NCBI GenBank assembly: GCA_963693365.1
Contig: CAVNZM010000001.1
Span: 3,100,001-3,164,000 of the forward strand
Direction: 5' to 3'
Source of the DNA: Amoebidium appalachense
Lineage: Eukaryota > Ichthyosporea
Length of the DNA: 64,000 nucleotides
The first letter of the stretch is position 1; each line of letters opens with the position of its first letter. Under the pieces are notes generated by a model. It ran no database searches, had not been told where the DNA came from, and saw only the letters and a list, made by a program, of their open reading frames with translations. This document shows positions 1 through 41,566 of the stretch, in pieces. Both the position numbers and the translations under genes were made by a program.

Positions 1-84
1 CCCCCCTCTCCGCTCCCTCCCGTCCCACCCTCCCCCCACCAAAAAAACAAGTAACCAGCACACAGGTGTGGCCAAAGCACTCAC

Positions 85-5293
<5,209 letters not shown>

Positions 5294-5445
5294 GGCGAGG
5301 TGTGAGTTGTACCATGGCGTAGACCTAAAAACCAATAACGTCTTTGCCCAACTCGTAGCTCTGACGTGACAACATGACCAACAACATATAGGTGGCGCCG
5401 TAAGAGCCACCATACTGCACACTTACAGTTATATTGGTCTTAGAG
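5294..5445. promoter_or_regulatory. Short divergent promoter region between the charged-protein gene and TRM13
   Basis: About 150 bases separate the proposed minus-strand start at 5293 from the TRM13 start at 5446. A CCAAT pentamer lies at 5332-5336 and an inverted one (ATTGG) near 5434. No clear TATA box is visible. A bidirectional promoter is inferred from the spacing only and depends on the first exon of the minus-strand gene being right. Confidence 0.35.
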
Positions 5446-14677
<9,232 letters not shown>

Positions 14678-15336
14678 CCAAAATAATTAATGGAGTATAC
14701 AGGCCCAAGACTTGTGGCCATACATGTCACCTTGGCGGCAACCTCGTCACTACGCCAGTAGCATGATCCGTGCGGCGTAAATCGGCATGTGCCAACATGT
14801 TTAAACCACTTAATCAAGAAGAAAAACTACGTCGGTTTTGTTTGCCTTTTCTGTGAGGATCAACTTGCTGCAAAGCTGAAAGCTTTTGACCCCCCTCCCC
14901 GCCCCCCTCCCCCCCCGGTACGGCCTAGGCTTCTGCTTACTAAAAAGAAGTCACGGCGATGTGTGCCCTTCACGTGCTGCGGCCGGCTGCCCCCTAATGG
15001 TGCACTCTCTTACACCCACAAACACGTGCACACTGGATATCCGATAATAATCCATGTGCATACAGGAACGAACACACCTTCGGGCCGACAGGACTAATGA
15101 AGGGACGATAAACAGGGAAAAAACGGGCTGCCGACTTGCGCAAGAGACTTTCAATATATCTATTCTTGCCTGGCTGTACGGCTACTAGGCTACTGTACGA
15201 GGCAGGCTGCCTGGTGACTAATAACATTTCTAGTTACACTGAAGCCTTCATTGTGTCACAGTGGTTGAGTTTACTGCCTCCGTGTCCTCAATACGTGTTT
15301 TTAAGAAACTTAAAATATAACATGCTACTAATCAAG

Positions 15337-15384
<48 letters not shown>

Positions 15385-15767
15385 CCAGCTCAACGGATAC
15401 TATGATCATGTACAAAAAGGTACGAGGCATTTAGACTAGACTATCTACATAGTAAACCTTCATAATGTTTTTTAAAAAAATATTAAAAAACAAAAAAAAT
15501 TAATACAACACCGGTCGGTAGCGTCGCCGCTAATGGAAAACAAAAAGAGAGAATTCGAACTAATTTTGCGTACATTTGTGTGTTCGGACGATTCAACTTG
15601 AAAAAAAAATCCTGGTCGGAAAGCCGCAATATAGACATTGCGATCCAAAAGAACACAAGTTGTGCCCTTGGGCCGGCCCCACATCACTTTCTCGCCATCA
15701 ATGCCGTATTTACAAAAAGAGACTCTGCATTTTGCAGTTTATGTTGCGTTACTTCTATACTATTCAC
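14678..15767. other. Spacer between convergent TRM13 and the RRxS protein gene
   Basis: Mixed-complexity sequence holding the 3' ends of two convergent genes. A poly-C run lies at 15340-15381. No convincing gene; short frames here lack splice support or family likeness. A TTTAAAAAAATATT-like AT-rich patch is present near 15470-15500. Confidence 0.5.
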
Positions 15768-16883
15768 TCACAGTGCACACCCGAACAACTGCTGTTGGAA
15801 CTGGTCAAACGCATTCTTAACCTGGGGCACATCGTGGTGGTCAGCCTCTGCAATAACATCGAGAAGCATGTCCGATGATGGTGCCATGCTTTGCCTCCTG
15901 TACGCCTGCCAGGTTGAAGCACTCGCGCTGTGTCTTCTTAGGGGCTTATTTCCGTGTGCTAACGTCCCCACTTTTTGCCCATCGGTAAATTGCTTGTTCG
16001 AATTGCTGTTTAGTAAAACCCCCGTGGGGCCATATAGCTCTTGAAGCAGGATCGCGTCAGGTGAGTCGATGCTGTGAAAAGAGATCTTCGTAGTGTTTGT
16101 GTTGGTAGATGGGCTACAACCGTGCCAGCTAAGCGGTTGGAAAGCAATATTCGTGGGTGAGGGTTGTTTTTCGTTCCAATCACCTTCGCTAGCGCTACTT
16201 GTATCCGACAACCTGCGGGTAGATGTAGTGGAAGAAGTAGCAGTAGACAAGGGGCTCAAAAGCTCTTGTACGGCGGAGGGCGAGGGATCCGAAATGCCTA
16301 GGAGAATGGCAATGTCATCTAGTGTTGGTTGCGGTGTTGAGAGCTGCCGTGGGCCGCTGGTCGGAAAATTCTCCTGGATGATGTGAGACATAAGATCAGC
16401 TTCGACATCTAGCAGGCTCTCTGAAACGAGAAGATTGGCTAAATCATCGGGGATGACCCCACGGTTGAACGAAGGATTCTGCGGAGCTGGCTGATTCGGA
16501 AGCATATTTGTTTTACTATTTGCACCAGGGTTGTTGTTTGCAAGGGGAAGCAAAGGAAAAGCACCCTGTGTAGTGTCGTTCAATCGTAGGGGGCCTCCCA
16601 TTTCACGGATCATCTCTTGGGAGATGGAACTTATGTTGCGCCTGGTCGCCTGTTGGTGTGTCTGTAAAACAAGGGGTGATGATACCCGCCGACGCAAAAG
16701 GTTACCGTGTGCAACGGGTCCTCCCACTGCTTGTGCTGTGAAACTCTGACGCCGCACGGCCATGGGGAACCGATTGCACCTTCCCTCCGCCTGTTGCTCG
16801 TTCTGCAAATCAGGGAGAATATGACTCGAAAAGTCAGTGTTGCTGGTCGGCCACGCCGACTGTTCAAACTCACCAACAGCCAT
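15768..16883 (-). CDS. Unrecognised 371-aa protein with repeated RRxS motifs
   Basis: A single uninterrupted frame starts at the ATG at 16883 (MAVGEFEQSAWPTSN). Just upstream the sequence reads as a long pyrimidine run ending TTTAG, so this may be the last exon behind a 5' non-coding or short coding exon. The protein is hydrophilic and rich in Ser, Gln, Asn, Pro and Leu, with no signal peptide or membrane segment. I count six basophilic-kinase or 14-3-3-like sites: RRQS twice, RRVS, RRHS, RRLS and RRNIS. A Leu/Asp-rich middle (DDLANLLVSESLLDVEADL) could form an amphipathic helix. The C-terminus, DQFQQQLFGCAL, has no known targeting signal. Ser-rich proteins of this kind are often phospho-regulated scaffolds or transcription cofactors, but no family can be named. 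Codon use is ordinary and unlike the surrounding repeats, so I consider it a real gene. Confidence 0.72.
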   Translation of the reverse strand: MAVGEFEQSAWPTSNTDFSSHILPDLQNEQQAEGRCNRFPMAVRRQSFTAQAVGGPVAHGNLLRRRVSSPLVLQTHQQATRRNISSISQEMIREMGGPLRLNDTTQGAFPLLPLANNNPGANSKTNMLPNQPAPQNPSFNRGVIPDDLANLLVSESLLDVEADLMSHIIQENFPTSGPRQLSTPQPTLDDIAILLGISDPSPSAVQELLSPLSTATSSTTSTRRLSDTSSASEGDWNEKQPSPTNIAFQPLSWHGCSPSTNTNTTKISFHSIDSPDAILLQELYGPTGVLLNSNSNKQFTDGQKVGTLAHGNKPLRRHSASASTWQAYRRQSMAPSSDMLLDVIAEADHHDVPQVKNAFDQFQQQLFGCAL

Positions 16884-32725
<15,842 letters not shown>

Positions 32726-33206
32726 TATTGAAGGGCACCACATGTGCACACATTCAGTGGAGAGAGGCACACACACGCACGCACAGACACGTGTGTGTAC
32801 GCGCGCGCGCACACAGAAACATTCTTTTTGTGGGGAGGGGGGAGGGAGGGAGGGGAGGGGGGTGGTGATGCTATGATCACGTGTGTGTGTGCACCTTCTG
32901 CGTGTCTCGCCAGTGTACGTGCATGGTAGGAGAGATGGCCTTAATGCTATTAGGGACAGGCTTTGTACGTACTCATATGCCCAAGTGGCTACATAGCTTG
33001 ACATCCCATTAATATTGTAAGATTATCATCTCGCAATGGACCAATCAGACGGCTGAATCGATAAATAGTAGTGACGATGAACGATAGGCTCGACCAGCCA
33101 GCTGGAGTTGAGCTAAATTTAGATGCACGTGGTTAAAATATAGTGAAGGCAGTGATCATGAATGTTGCCAAGGAACGACACAACATGGTGTCTGATGATG
33201 GAATGG

Positions 33207-33212
33207 AATAAA
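33207..33212 (+). terminator. Candidate AATAAA poly(A) signal for the CAP-Gly gene
   Basis: AATAAA lies about 480 bases after the TAA stop at 32723-32725 and on the same strand. No other canonical hexamer was noticed closer to the stop. Confidence 0.45.
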
Positions 33213-33461
33213 AAGCATTGATACATGTTTGATGGGAAAAAAAAAATTTTAAAAAAAAAATGGCCAGTGTACGACTGGATGAACGCTTAGCGCATGCACG
33301 TGCGTAGTACAGTCTCGAGTCCGCATACGAATACATGTATGCACGTGTACCCCCCGGCCCCCGGCTTGGCGCGCTCGGCCATGCCCCCCCGCCTCCTTCA
33401 TGCGCATGTGTACACACACCCACCATGCCTCTCTCTCCTCTCGCTGTTTCACTACAAATAA

Positions 33462-33509
<48 letters not shown>

Positions 33510-33608
33510 ACACACACACACCACCACCACCACCACCACCACCGGCCACCACCACACACACACACACACACAAACACATGCGCACACACACCACGTGCAC
33601 CAGCGCCC

Positions 33609-33665
<57 letters not shown>

Positions 33666-34935
33666 ACAGTGCCTCCCCCTCCCCCCCCCCACCCCCACCC
33701 CCCCCCCCTCCACACACACACCACCACCACCACCACCACCATCACCACGCACACACACACACACACACACACCCAAAATTAGAATCTGCACACTGACAGC
33801 GCAAAGAACCTCGGACAGGGTCGAACATTTATTTAACCGTTGACAACCAAAAAAACACTCTTTATGGTCACACTGACGCGGTGCTCAGGTGCACCTTTAA
33901 AAACGTTCAATTACGTATATTTGTAGTAATATCAGCCTCAATATAATCAATTAATCACTCCTATGTACTATCTGCCACGTCATTCACAATTCACCAATAC
34001 ATGTTATTACTAGCCACCTTGTAGAAGTAAACCCTTAACAGTTTTTCATTCGTGCCAGTATTTTGATTTTGAGCAAAAGAGTCAAACCTATAAGAGTTAG
34101 AATACTCACTGTCTATGCCAACCGTACATTCCGTGGACCAATAAAAGTGTTTGCACATGCATGCTAACTATCATCCACATGCACACACACAAGCTGCATA
34201 GACAATGATGTGAGTCGACACTCATATCACCCATGTGTCGCGGCCAGTATGTGCGTGGGCAAACTTGGGTGAAAATGGCTACATACAAAACACGTTCTTT
34301 ATTGGCTACTGTAGGTAAAACCCAGTGTTATCGTATTAGGGAGCCATCACCAATCACACCCTTGCCCTGTCTGTGTCATCGCCTTGGGGTGACTCCTCGG
34401 CATCCGCCATCCTGTTACAATCCAATCAGTTACATGTTCCTTTCTGTCTTATCAGGCCATTAAAATCCCACTCAATCAGACACACACACAAGCGAGGGGG
34501 GAAAGCACGTACGTACGTACACACACAAAAGTCCCCACACACACACACTTCACCACCTCTTCTTCCTCTTATCACACACATCCCACACATATCAACTAGT
34601 CACACACACAATATACAAAACCACACGCGCCCGCGCACACGTCCTAACCCCCAACCACATGCAATACGCCTAATAGGACATCAACGTCATCATGTCACCA
34701 GAACTCCAATAAAGACTCATTCTCTATGCAGCTGGCTTTGGTTGAGAGGAAGGGGAGGGGGGGGAGGGGGGGGGGGGGGGGTAATGTATGTTTACACGTG
34801 TTTCAAAGGTGAGTCACAGTGTTTTAGTACGCAAATACACCTGTGTGAGTATGTGCGTTTGTCTGTGGTGTGTGTGGCTGCCCGTTTTCGCTTGTATTTG
34901 CACACGCAAACACAAAAGGCATAGTGTGAGAACGG

Positions 34936-35004
<69 letters not shown>

Positions 35005-35107
35005 TGTGTGTGTGTGCGTGCGTGTGTGCATGCGCGTGCGTGCTTGTGTGTGTGTGTGCACGGGGGGACGGGGTTGGGGGAAGAGAAGAAAGGACGGGGG
35101 GTGCTTT

Positions 35108-35138
<31 letters not shown>

Positions 35139-35153
35139 GGGGGGGAAGTTGAC
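33213..35153. other. Spacer between convergent CAP-Gly gene and membrane-protein gene
   Basis: 33462-33775 is poly-C, (CA)n and (CAC)n. 33776-34735 is ordinary AT-rich sequence with a minus-strand AATAAA at 33828-33833, possibly ending the membrane-protein transcript. 34745-35145 is G-rich, (GT)n and a T(n)G(n) junction. A frame at 34233-34463 has an ATG and an internal GTAAAA donor-like site, but nothing else supports it as a gene. Confidence 0.45.
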
Positions 35154-35406
35154 TTACGCATCATCGTCATCCGCCTGAGGGGCCTTCCTCCTCCTAAACC
35201 TCCCAAAGGGATTGTTGAACTTGGGTAATTCCGGCCACTCTTCAGCCCTCTGTATGCGCCCTATGAAGGTCTTCTCGGCACAGCCCAGCAAGATGATCAG
35301 GGTGTAGTTGACTATTAATAGCATCGTGTTGCCCGCTGCGGCCGCACTTGCCTCCGTGTCGAGTTGGGGCATGTGGTTGAACGTAAGCACTAGGTCTGTG
35401 CTCTGT

Positions 35407-35444
<38 letters not shown>

Positions 35445-35610
35445 GGGAGGGGAGGGAGCGGAGGGGAGGAAGGGGGGGGGGGGGGGGGGGATGAGAGGAA
35501 GAGGAAGGGGGGTGTCAAAAAGTTGATTGATTTTAGTTAGCATACACTTTTCCATGGTTCGGAGGTCCTCGATACCCCACTTTACCTGGTCCATTCTCCT
35601 CCTCCCTTTC

Positions 35611-35641
<31 letters not shown>

Positions 35642-35967
35642 CGAAGGAAACAAGAAGAAGAAGAAGAAAAGAAGGAACAACGAATCAAATCGATTGAGAT
35701 CTTGATTTATTCCAAAACTTGGAAATCGACTCCCAAAGCGAGCCGCCCCAGCCTCCTCTGCTGCCCCCCACCTCCCCCCCCCCCCCCCCCCCCAAACCAG
35801 CATGGCTTTCCTCTTGGTATGTCGCTATGGAGTAAATGAATGCGCTGCATCAACTGTGGTGTGGAATGTTGTCTAGGTCATGTACGTGAATGTTGTGTGT
35901 GCACAACGTGTTGTGTGTTGGTGCGCGTACATGTGAGCATATATGTGCATGAGTGTGTTTATCCGCG

Positions 35968-36011
<44 letters not shown>

Positions 36012-36018
36012 GTGTGCG

Positions 36019-36093
<75 letters not shown>

Positions 36094-36331
36094 TGTGTGT
36101 GCATGTGTGTGCGCGCGCATGTGCCTGTGCCTGTGCGTGTGTGTGTGCGTGTGCGTGTGCGTGTGCGTGTTGTATGTGTGTGTGAGAGAGGGGGGGTATG
36201 TGTATGGGGGTGTGCATCAAAGTGCACGTGTCACTTATTGTGCAAACATGTACATGTCAGCCACAACCAAAACGATCCTTCATGCCAACACACGTGTATG
36301 TGCGCAGATGAACAAAGGGAGGAAGTGGTAC

Positions 36332-36371
<40 letters not shown>

Positions 36372-38042
36372 GGGGGGGGGGGGGGGTGTAAACGCACTGG
36401 GCAGGCGGGGGAGGTGGGGGGGGGGGAGGAGAGCGGGCAGGGGGGAGGGAGGAGAGAGGGGGGAGGGGGGGGGGGGGAGGGGGGGGGAGGGGAATAGATT
36501 ACCAATATTGTGATCTGCACGGACATATTGAGGAGTGTCAACAGGAGGTGGCGGTAGTGGGTCATCTCATTGTACTTGAGCACCAACACCAGCCCTGAGA
36601 AAGGGGGGTTGGGGGGGGGGGGGGGGGGGGGGAGGTTCAAATTCAATTCAAAATGGCCAGTCGTTCATTGTGTTGACATCAAATTTGCCGTGATGGTGGA
36701 AGGGGGGAGGCTAGGTTATGTTACGGAGTATGAAGAACAAAATAGACAACAAACACCTCGCGCCGCGCAGGCAGGGGGGGGGGGGGGGGGGGGGGGGGAG
36801 TTAGAAGGCGTCACAGAGAACGAAGTACACACTCACGACGGATAACATATTGTGGAATAAAGGCCCGGGGGGGGGGGGGGGGAGGGGGGGGAGAGGAGGA
36901 CTTGCATGAATGTGGCACATACACAGTGGCCCGTACAACCGACATTCATTACATGTATGGTTTCAAATAAATACCCTCAATATTTATAGCCTCATAGTAA
37001 AAATCGTGAAGAAACCCATCTTGAAGCCCTTCATAAAGGTAAAGACAAACGTCCGACCGAGGGGTTTTTTTTCTTTTTTTTGGGGGGGGGAGGGAGGAGG
37101 AGGAGGGAGGGAGGGGGTTGCACACACCAAAGTTAAGGGCCGAAGAGGATATGCCGTGGGAACAAGAGAAAACCGGTGGAGAAGACAGGGGGGAAGCAGG
37201 CGGGGGAGCGGGGGGAGGGGGGGGGGGGGGGGGGGGGGGGGTTTGAATGCGTCAAAAAGTACGAAGTACACAAGAACAAACGGATAACACGATGCAGAAT
37301 GCAAGCCATACATAAAGAGTATGCATAATAAGCAGAGCCCATCCTCAGGGGGGGCCCACGTCATCCACAGTACCCGAGTTTCGACCTATTCCCCTCGTTA
37401 ACGAAACCCAACTCAGATACTGTTTCACTTGAACATGAGTAGGTCACCCGTCTTGATCAGAGACGAGCAGGGTTGCTTATGCAGGCAAGGGCAGTGGGAA
37501 AGGCCGGGGGTTAAAGTTGCAGCAGTAAGCAGAAGCAAGAAAAATATAGATAGGAACTCAGGAGACGGGGCTTCTAGGAAGCTCCCCCGTCGATACCTAA
37601 GTCGATACTTCCCTGGCTAACATACTACACCAGCTGAAAAGAATTAAGTCCCGAAGGCCACAGAATTCGTAATCAGAGGGGAAAATATGAGATTTGACCC
37701 ACGCCGCAGGGTAGTAACACGCTTACTAGGGCGGAACTTTATCGTCTTCGAACGGAAAGCTATGCCCCCGGATGTCAGCCGGAAATATGGTATCACCCAT
37801 TGCTTTGGGCTTGAAAAAAGCCAAACCGATAGTCCGAGTTATGTTACGCCGGCGGGTAACATGCCGCATGGGTTCCAAGGGAGCTGTCGCCAACAGAGCG
37901 GTGTGTGCATGCGTGCGCGTAACGCAATGTGTGAAGTGTGTCTATAGCTATGAAAGGGGGTATGCAGAAGTGGACAGATGAAGTGTGTGGAGAGAAAAAC
38001 AGCAAGAAGAAAAGTAGACACCGGTATGTGCAACCCCGCACA

Positions 38043-38077
<35 letters not shown>

Positions 38078-38138
38078 AATAAGCGAAGATTACAGGTAAT
38101 CAACCAGAACAACAAATGACAAGCAAAACAACAGGCGC

Positions 38139-38171
<33 letters not shown>

Positions 38172-38176
38172 AGGAA

Positions 38177-38251
<75 letters not shown>

Positions 38252-38755
38252 GAGAGAGGGAGAGAGGGAGAGAGAGAGAGAGAAGGTGGGGGGGGGGGGG
38301 GGGGGAGGGGGAGGGGAGGGGGGAGGGGGGTCTTAGGGATGCTGCAGAATCGTCAGATATTAGACAAATCGTACCAATACGATCATTCTCTCATATATGT
38401 GAGAAGATTGTGACTAACGATGTGCAGATCTGGTTAAGACCTGTTGGGTGTGCAGAGAAAATGGGAGGGGAAGGAGGAGGGAAAGGGGGAGGGGGGGGGG
38501 GGAAGTAAGAGAGGGGAGGGAATGTTAGAGTGTCAGTAGTCTCAGGGGACCCTGCAGAGTCGTTAGATGTCAGACAAAAACGCACCAACGACCAAGTTCT
38601 CCGAGGGGAGAAATGCGTAAAACGTTCTGCAGAGTGGGTTAGAGACCTGCTGATGAGAAGAGTGTATACAGGGTTTGGCCAGGGGGGGGGGGGGGGGGGA
38701 AAGGGGGGGGGAAAAAGAAGGTAGGAGGGGAAGGGGGGGGGGGGAGGAGAAGGGG

Positions 38756-38824
<69 letters not shown>

Positions 38825-38849
38825 GGGAAGGGAGGGGAGGGAGGGAGGG

Positions 38850-38890
<41 letters not shown>

Positions 38891-39258
38891 CTGTGGTGGA
38901 CAGATCAGAGACGAGACCTCCATTTCAAAACTTACCAGGCAACCCAAAAAACCTAGCCGGCTGAGAAAGAAGAACGGCGGGGGAATTGTTTGGGAAAAGG
39001 AGCGGGGGGAGAGAGAGAGGGGGGGGGGGGGGGGGGGGGGGGGGGAGGGGAGGGAGGGGGGGGGAGAGGGGGAGAGAGGGGGAGAGGGAGAGAGAGAGAG
39101 AGGGAGGGAGAGAACGAGAGAGAACGAAAGAGAGCGAGAGAGGGAGACAGAGAGAGAGAGAGGGAGGGAGAGAGAGGGAGAGGGAGAGAGAGAGGGAGAG
39201 AGAGAGGGAGGGGGGGGGAGGGGGGGGGGGGGGGGGGGGGAGGTGGTAGGGGCTGGTA

Positions 39259-39289
<31 letters not shown>

Positions 39290-40289
39290 ACCGGGATAGA
39301 GTGGGGGACTAGGGAGTGTTGATCTTTTTAGTGATGATGGAGAGTATGTGAGAGGAGTGAACGCCACGGTATATGTGCGGGTGTGTGGCGAGAAAGCTGT
39401 GCATTTTGTGGTGCAAGAGTCTAAACGAGTAGCCTTTGTTAAGCAATGTTTTAGCAAGTCGTGCAGTGCATGTGGTGAATGCAGCAAGTGTGGAGCATTT
39501 GCGCTGGTAGCTATGCATTTGACTTGTCATGATGCCGTATTTTGCAGTGCGGGAGATGAATGAGTCGTGATGTGGGAAACGAACGATGTCTAGTGTATTG
39601 AACGTGGGTGTGTCGAGCTTGTTGTAGATGGTTGTGTGAATGCCGTGATTAGTGCAGGTGATATGGGGGGGGGGGGGGGGGTTTGAATGCGTCAAAAAGC
39701 ACGAAGTACACAAGAACAAACGGATAACACGATGCAGAATGCAAGCCATACATAAAGAGTATGCATAATAAGCAGAGCCCATCCTCAGGGGGGGCCCACG
39801 TCATCCACAGTACCCGAGTTTCGACCTATTCCCCTCGTTAACGAAACCCAACTCAGATACTGTTTCACTTGAACATGAGTAGGTCACCCGTCTTGATCAG
39901 AGACGAGCAGGGTTGCTTATGCAGGCAAGGGCAGTGGGAAAGGCCGGGGGTTAAAGTTGCAGCAGTAAGCAGAAGCAAGAAAAATATAGATAGGAACTCA
40001 GGAGACGGGGCTTCTAGGAAGCTCCCCCGGGGGGGGGCAGGGCGATCCAGACAAGGAGGAGATCAAAAGTGCTGACGGGTATCTACAGTTCTTTTTCTTT
40101 TGTCGATGGAATGTGCTCGTGGGAAGGTTGCATCAAAGACAAGAAAGAAATGAGGTGAGGGAAATATGAAATATATATATATATGAAGGACAAACTACCC
40201 CGTCCGAAAGGAGGGAGGCGGGGTGGGGGGGGGGGGGGGGGCGGGGAGGAGGGGGAAGGGGGGACCACCCCCCGTTTGGAGGGGGGGGG

Positions 40290-40327
<38 letters not shown>

Positions 40328-40589
40328 CTTACTGCCCTCTAAGAATACCAACCTATAAACATGGCTGCCTCTAGCACATAAGCAAATATAAAAACACCAA
40401 AGGATCCACCTCCAGGCAGGCATGCGACCCCCCCCAGGAACATCAATTTCCGGGATTGTGGATGTCTGAAAACAGAAGGAATTCTGTTTGATGGAAAGGG
40501 CAGACATGCCGCATATGCCCACTATCCATCCAAGCGCTGTGTGTGTGTGTGCGTGTGTGCGTGTGTGCGTGTGTGCGTGCGTGTGTGCG

Positions 40590-40624
<35 letters not shown>

Positions 40625-41526
40625 CACGCAATTGTGTGCGTGTGTGTGTGTGTGCCGTGTGTTTGAGTGTGCGCTCGTACGTGCTGTGTGTGGTGAGTCC
40701 CTTGCACGCATGTGCACACACCCACACAGTGGGTGGGTGCGGGTGTGTGTGCGCGCACGAGTGATGTTTTTTGTTCAGAAAGGGGGTTAATGGAAGCAAG
40801 TGGTAAGAAAACCGCCTGAGGGCCAAAGCAATGAGCTGGGCAGGGCCATGTCGCGGGGGGAGGGGGGGGGGGGGGGGGGGGGGGGAACCGGGGGAAGGGG
40901 GGGAGGGACGGAGGGAGCTGGGGGAAGGGGGGAAGGGGGGAGGGGGAGGGGGATTTTTTTTTTTTGGGGGGGGGGGGGGGGGGGGAGGCTCATAGGTTCT
41001 CCATTCTAGTGGGAAGAATTTTGTGTTCATGAATGACACATTGTAAAAATGGTGGGCAGGAGAGGGTGTGTGCCTACTTGTTTGTGGGAGGGAGGGAGGA
41101 AGCAGGGAGGGTACTATTGTAGCCGGGGGGGGGGGGTTTGAATGCGGAACACAGTACGAAGTACGCATACACGATGAGAAGCATGGTGCAGGACACATGC
41201 AAAGGCAAACATTCAACTATGCAGCATCAGCCATGCGCACAGTATGCGTCATAAGCAGAGCCCATCCTCAGGGAGGGCCCAAGTCATCAATTGCGTCTGA
41301 GTTTCGACCCCTTAGCCCGCGTATATACGACGCTCCAACTCAGACAGCAGCATCAACTGAACTTGGGTGGGTCAACCCGTCTTGATCAAAGACGAGCAGG
41401 GTTGGGGGGGGGGATTTGAAAAGAAGAAGCCAGCACAGAGGGAGAAGGACATGGTGAAAAATCAGCGCCTATTTTCTGATATGGAAGCGAGAATAACACA
41501 AACATGTGTGTATGTGTGGGCCGGGG

Positions 41527-41566
<40 letters not shown>

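Noticed and set aside
15576-15878. 100-aa plus-strand frame overlapping the end of the RRxS gene
   Set aside because: It is antisense to a better-supported gene and has no domain or start context.
34233-34463. 76-aa plus-strand frame with an internal donor-like GTAAAA
   Set aside because: Composition after the donor site is repeat-like and no matching downstream exon was found.
37687-38000. Possible gene fragment beside copy B of the 349-bp repeat
   Set aside because: Short frames on both strands look protein-like but lack splice sites, a family match or a common frame; left as intronic sequence.
41415-41505. Plus-strand coding-like piece (KKKPAQREKDMVKNQRLF)
   Set aside because: It lies on the strand opposite the surrounding membrane-protein gene, is only about 90 bases long, and has no partner exon in phase.
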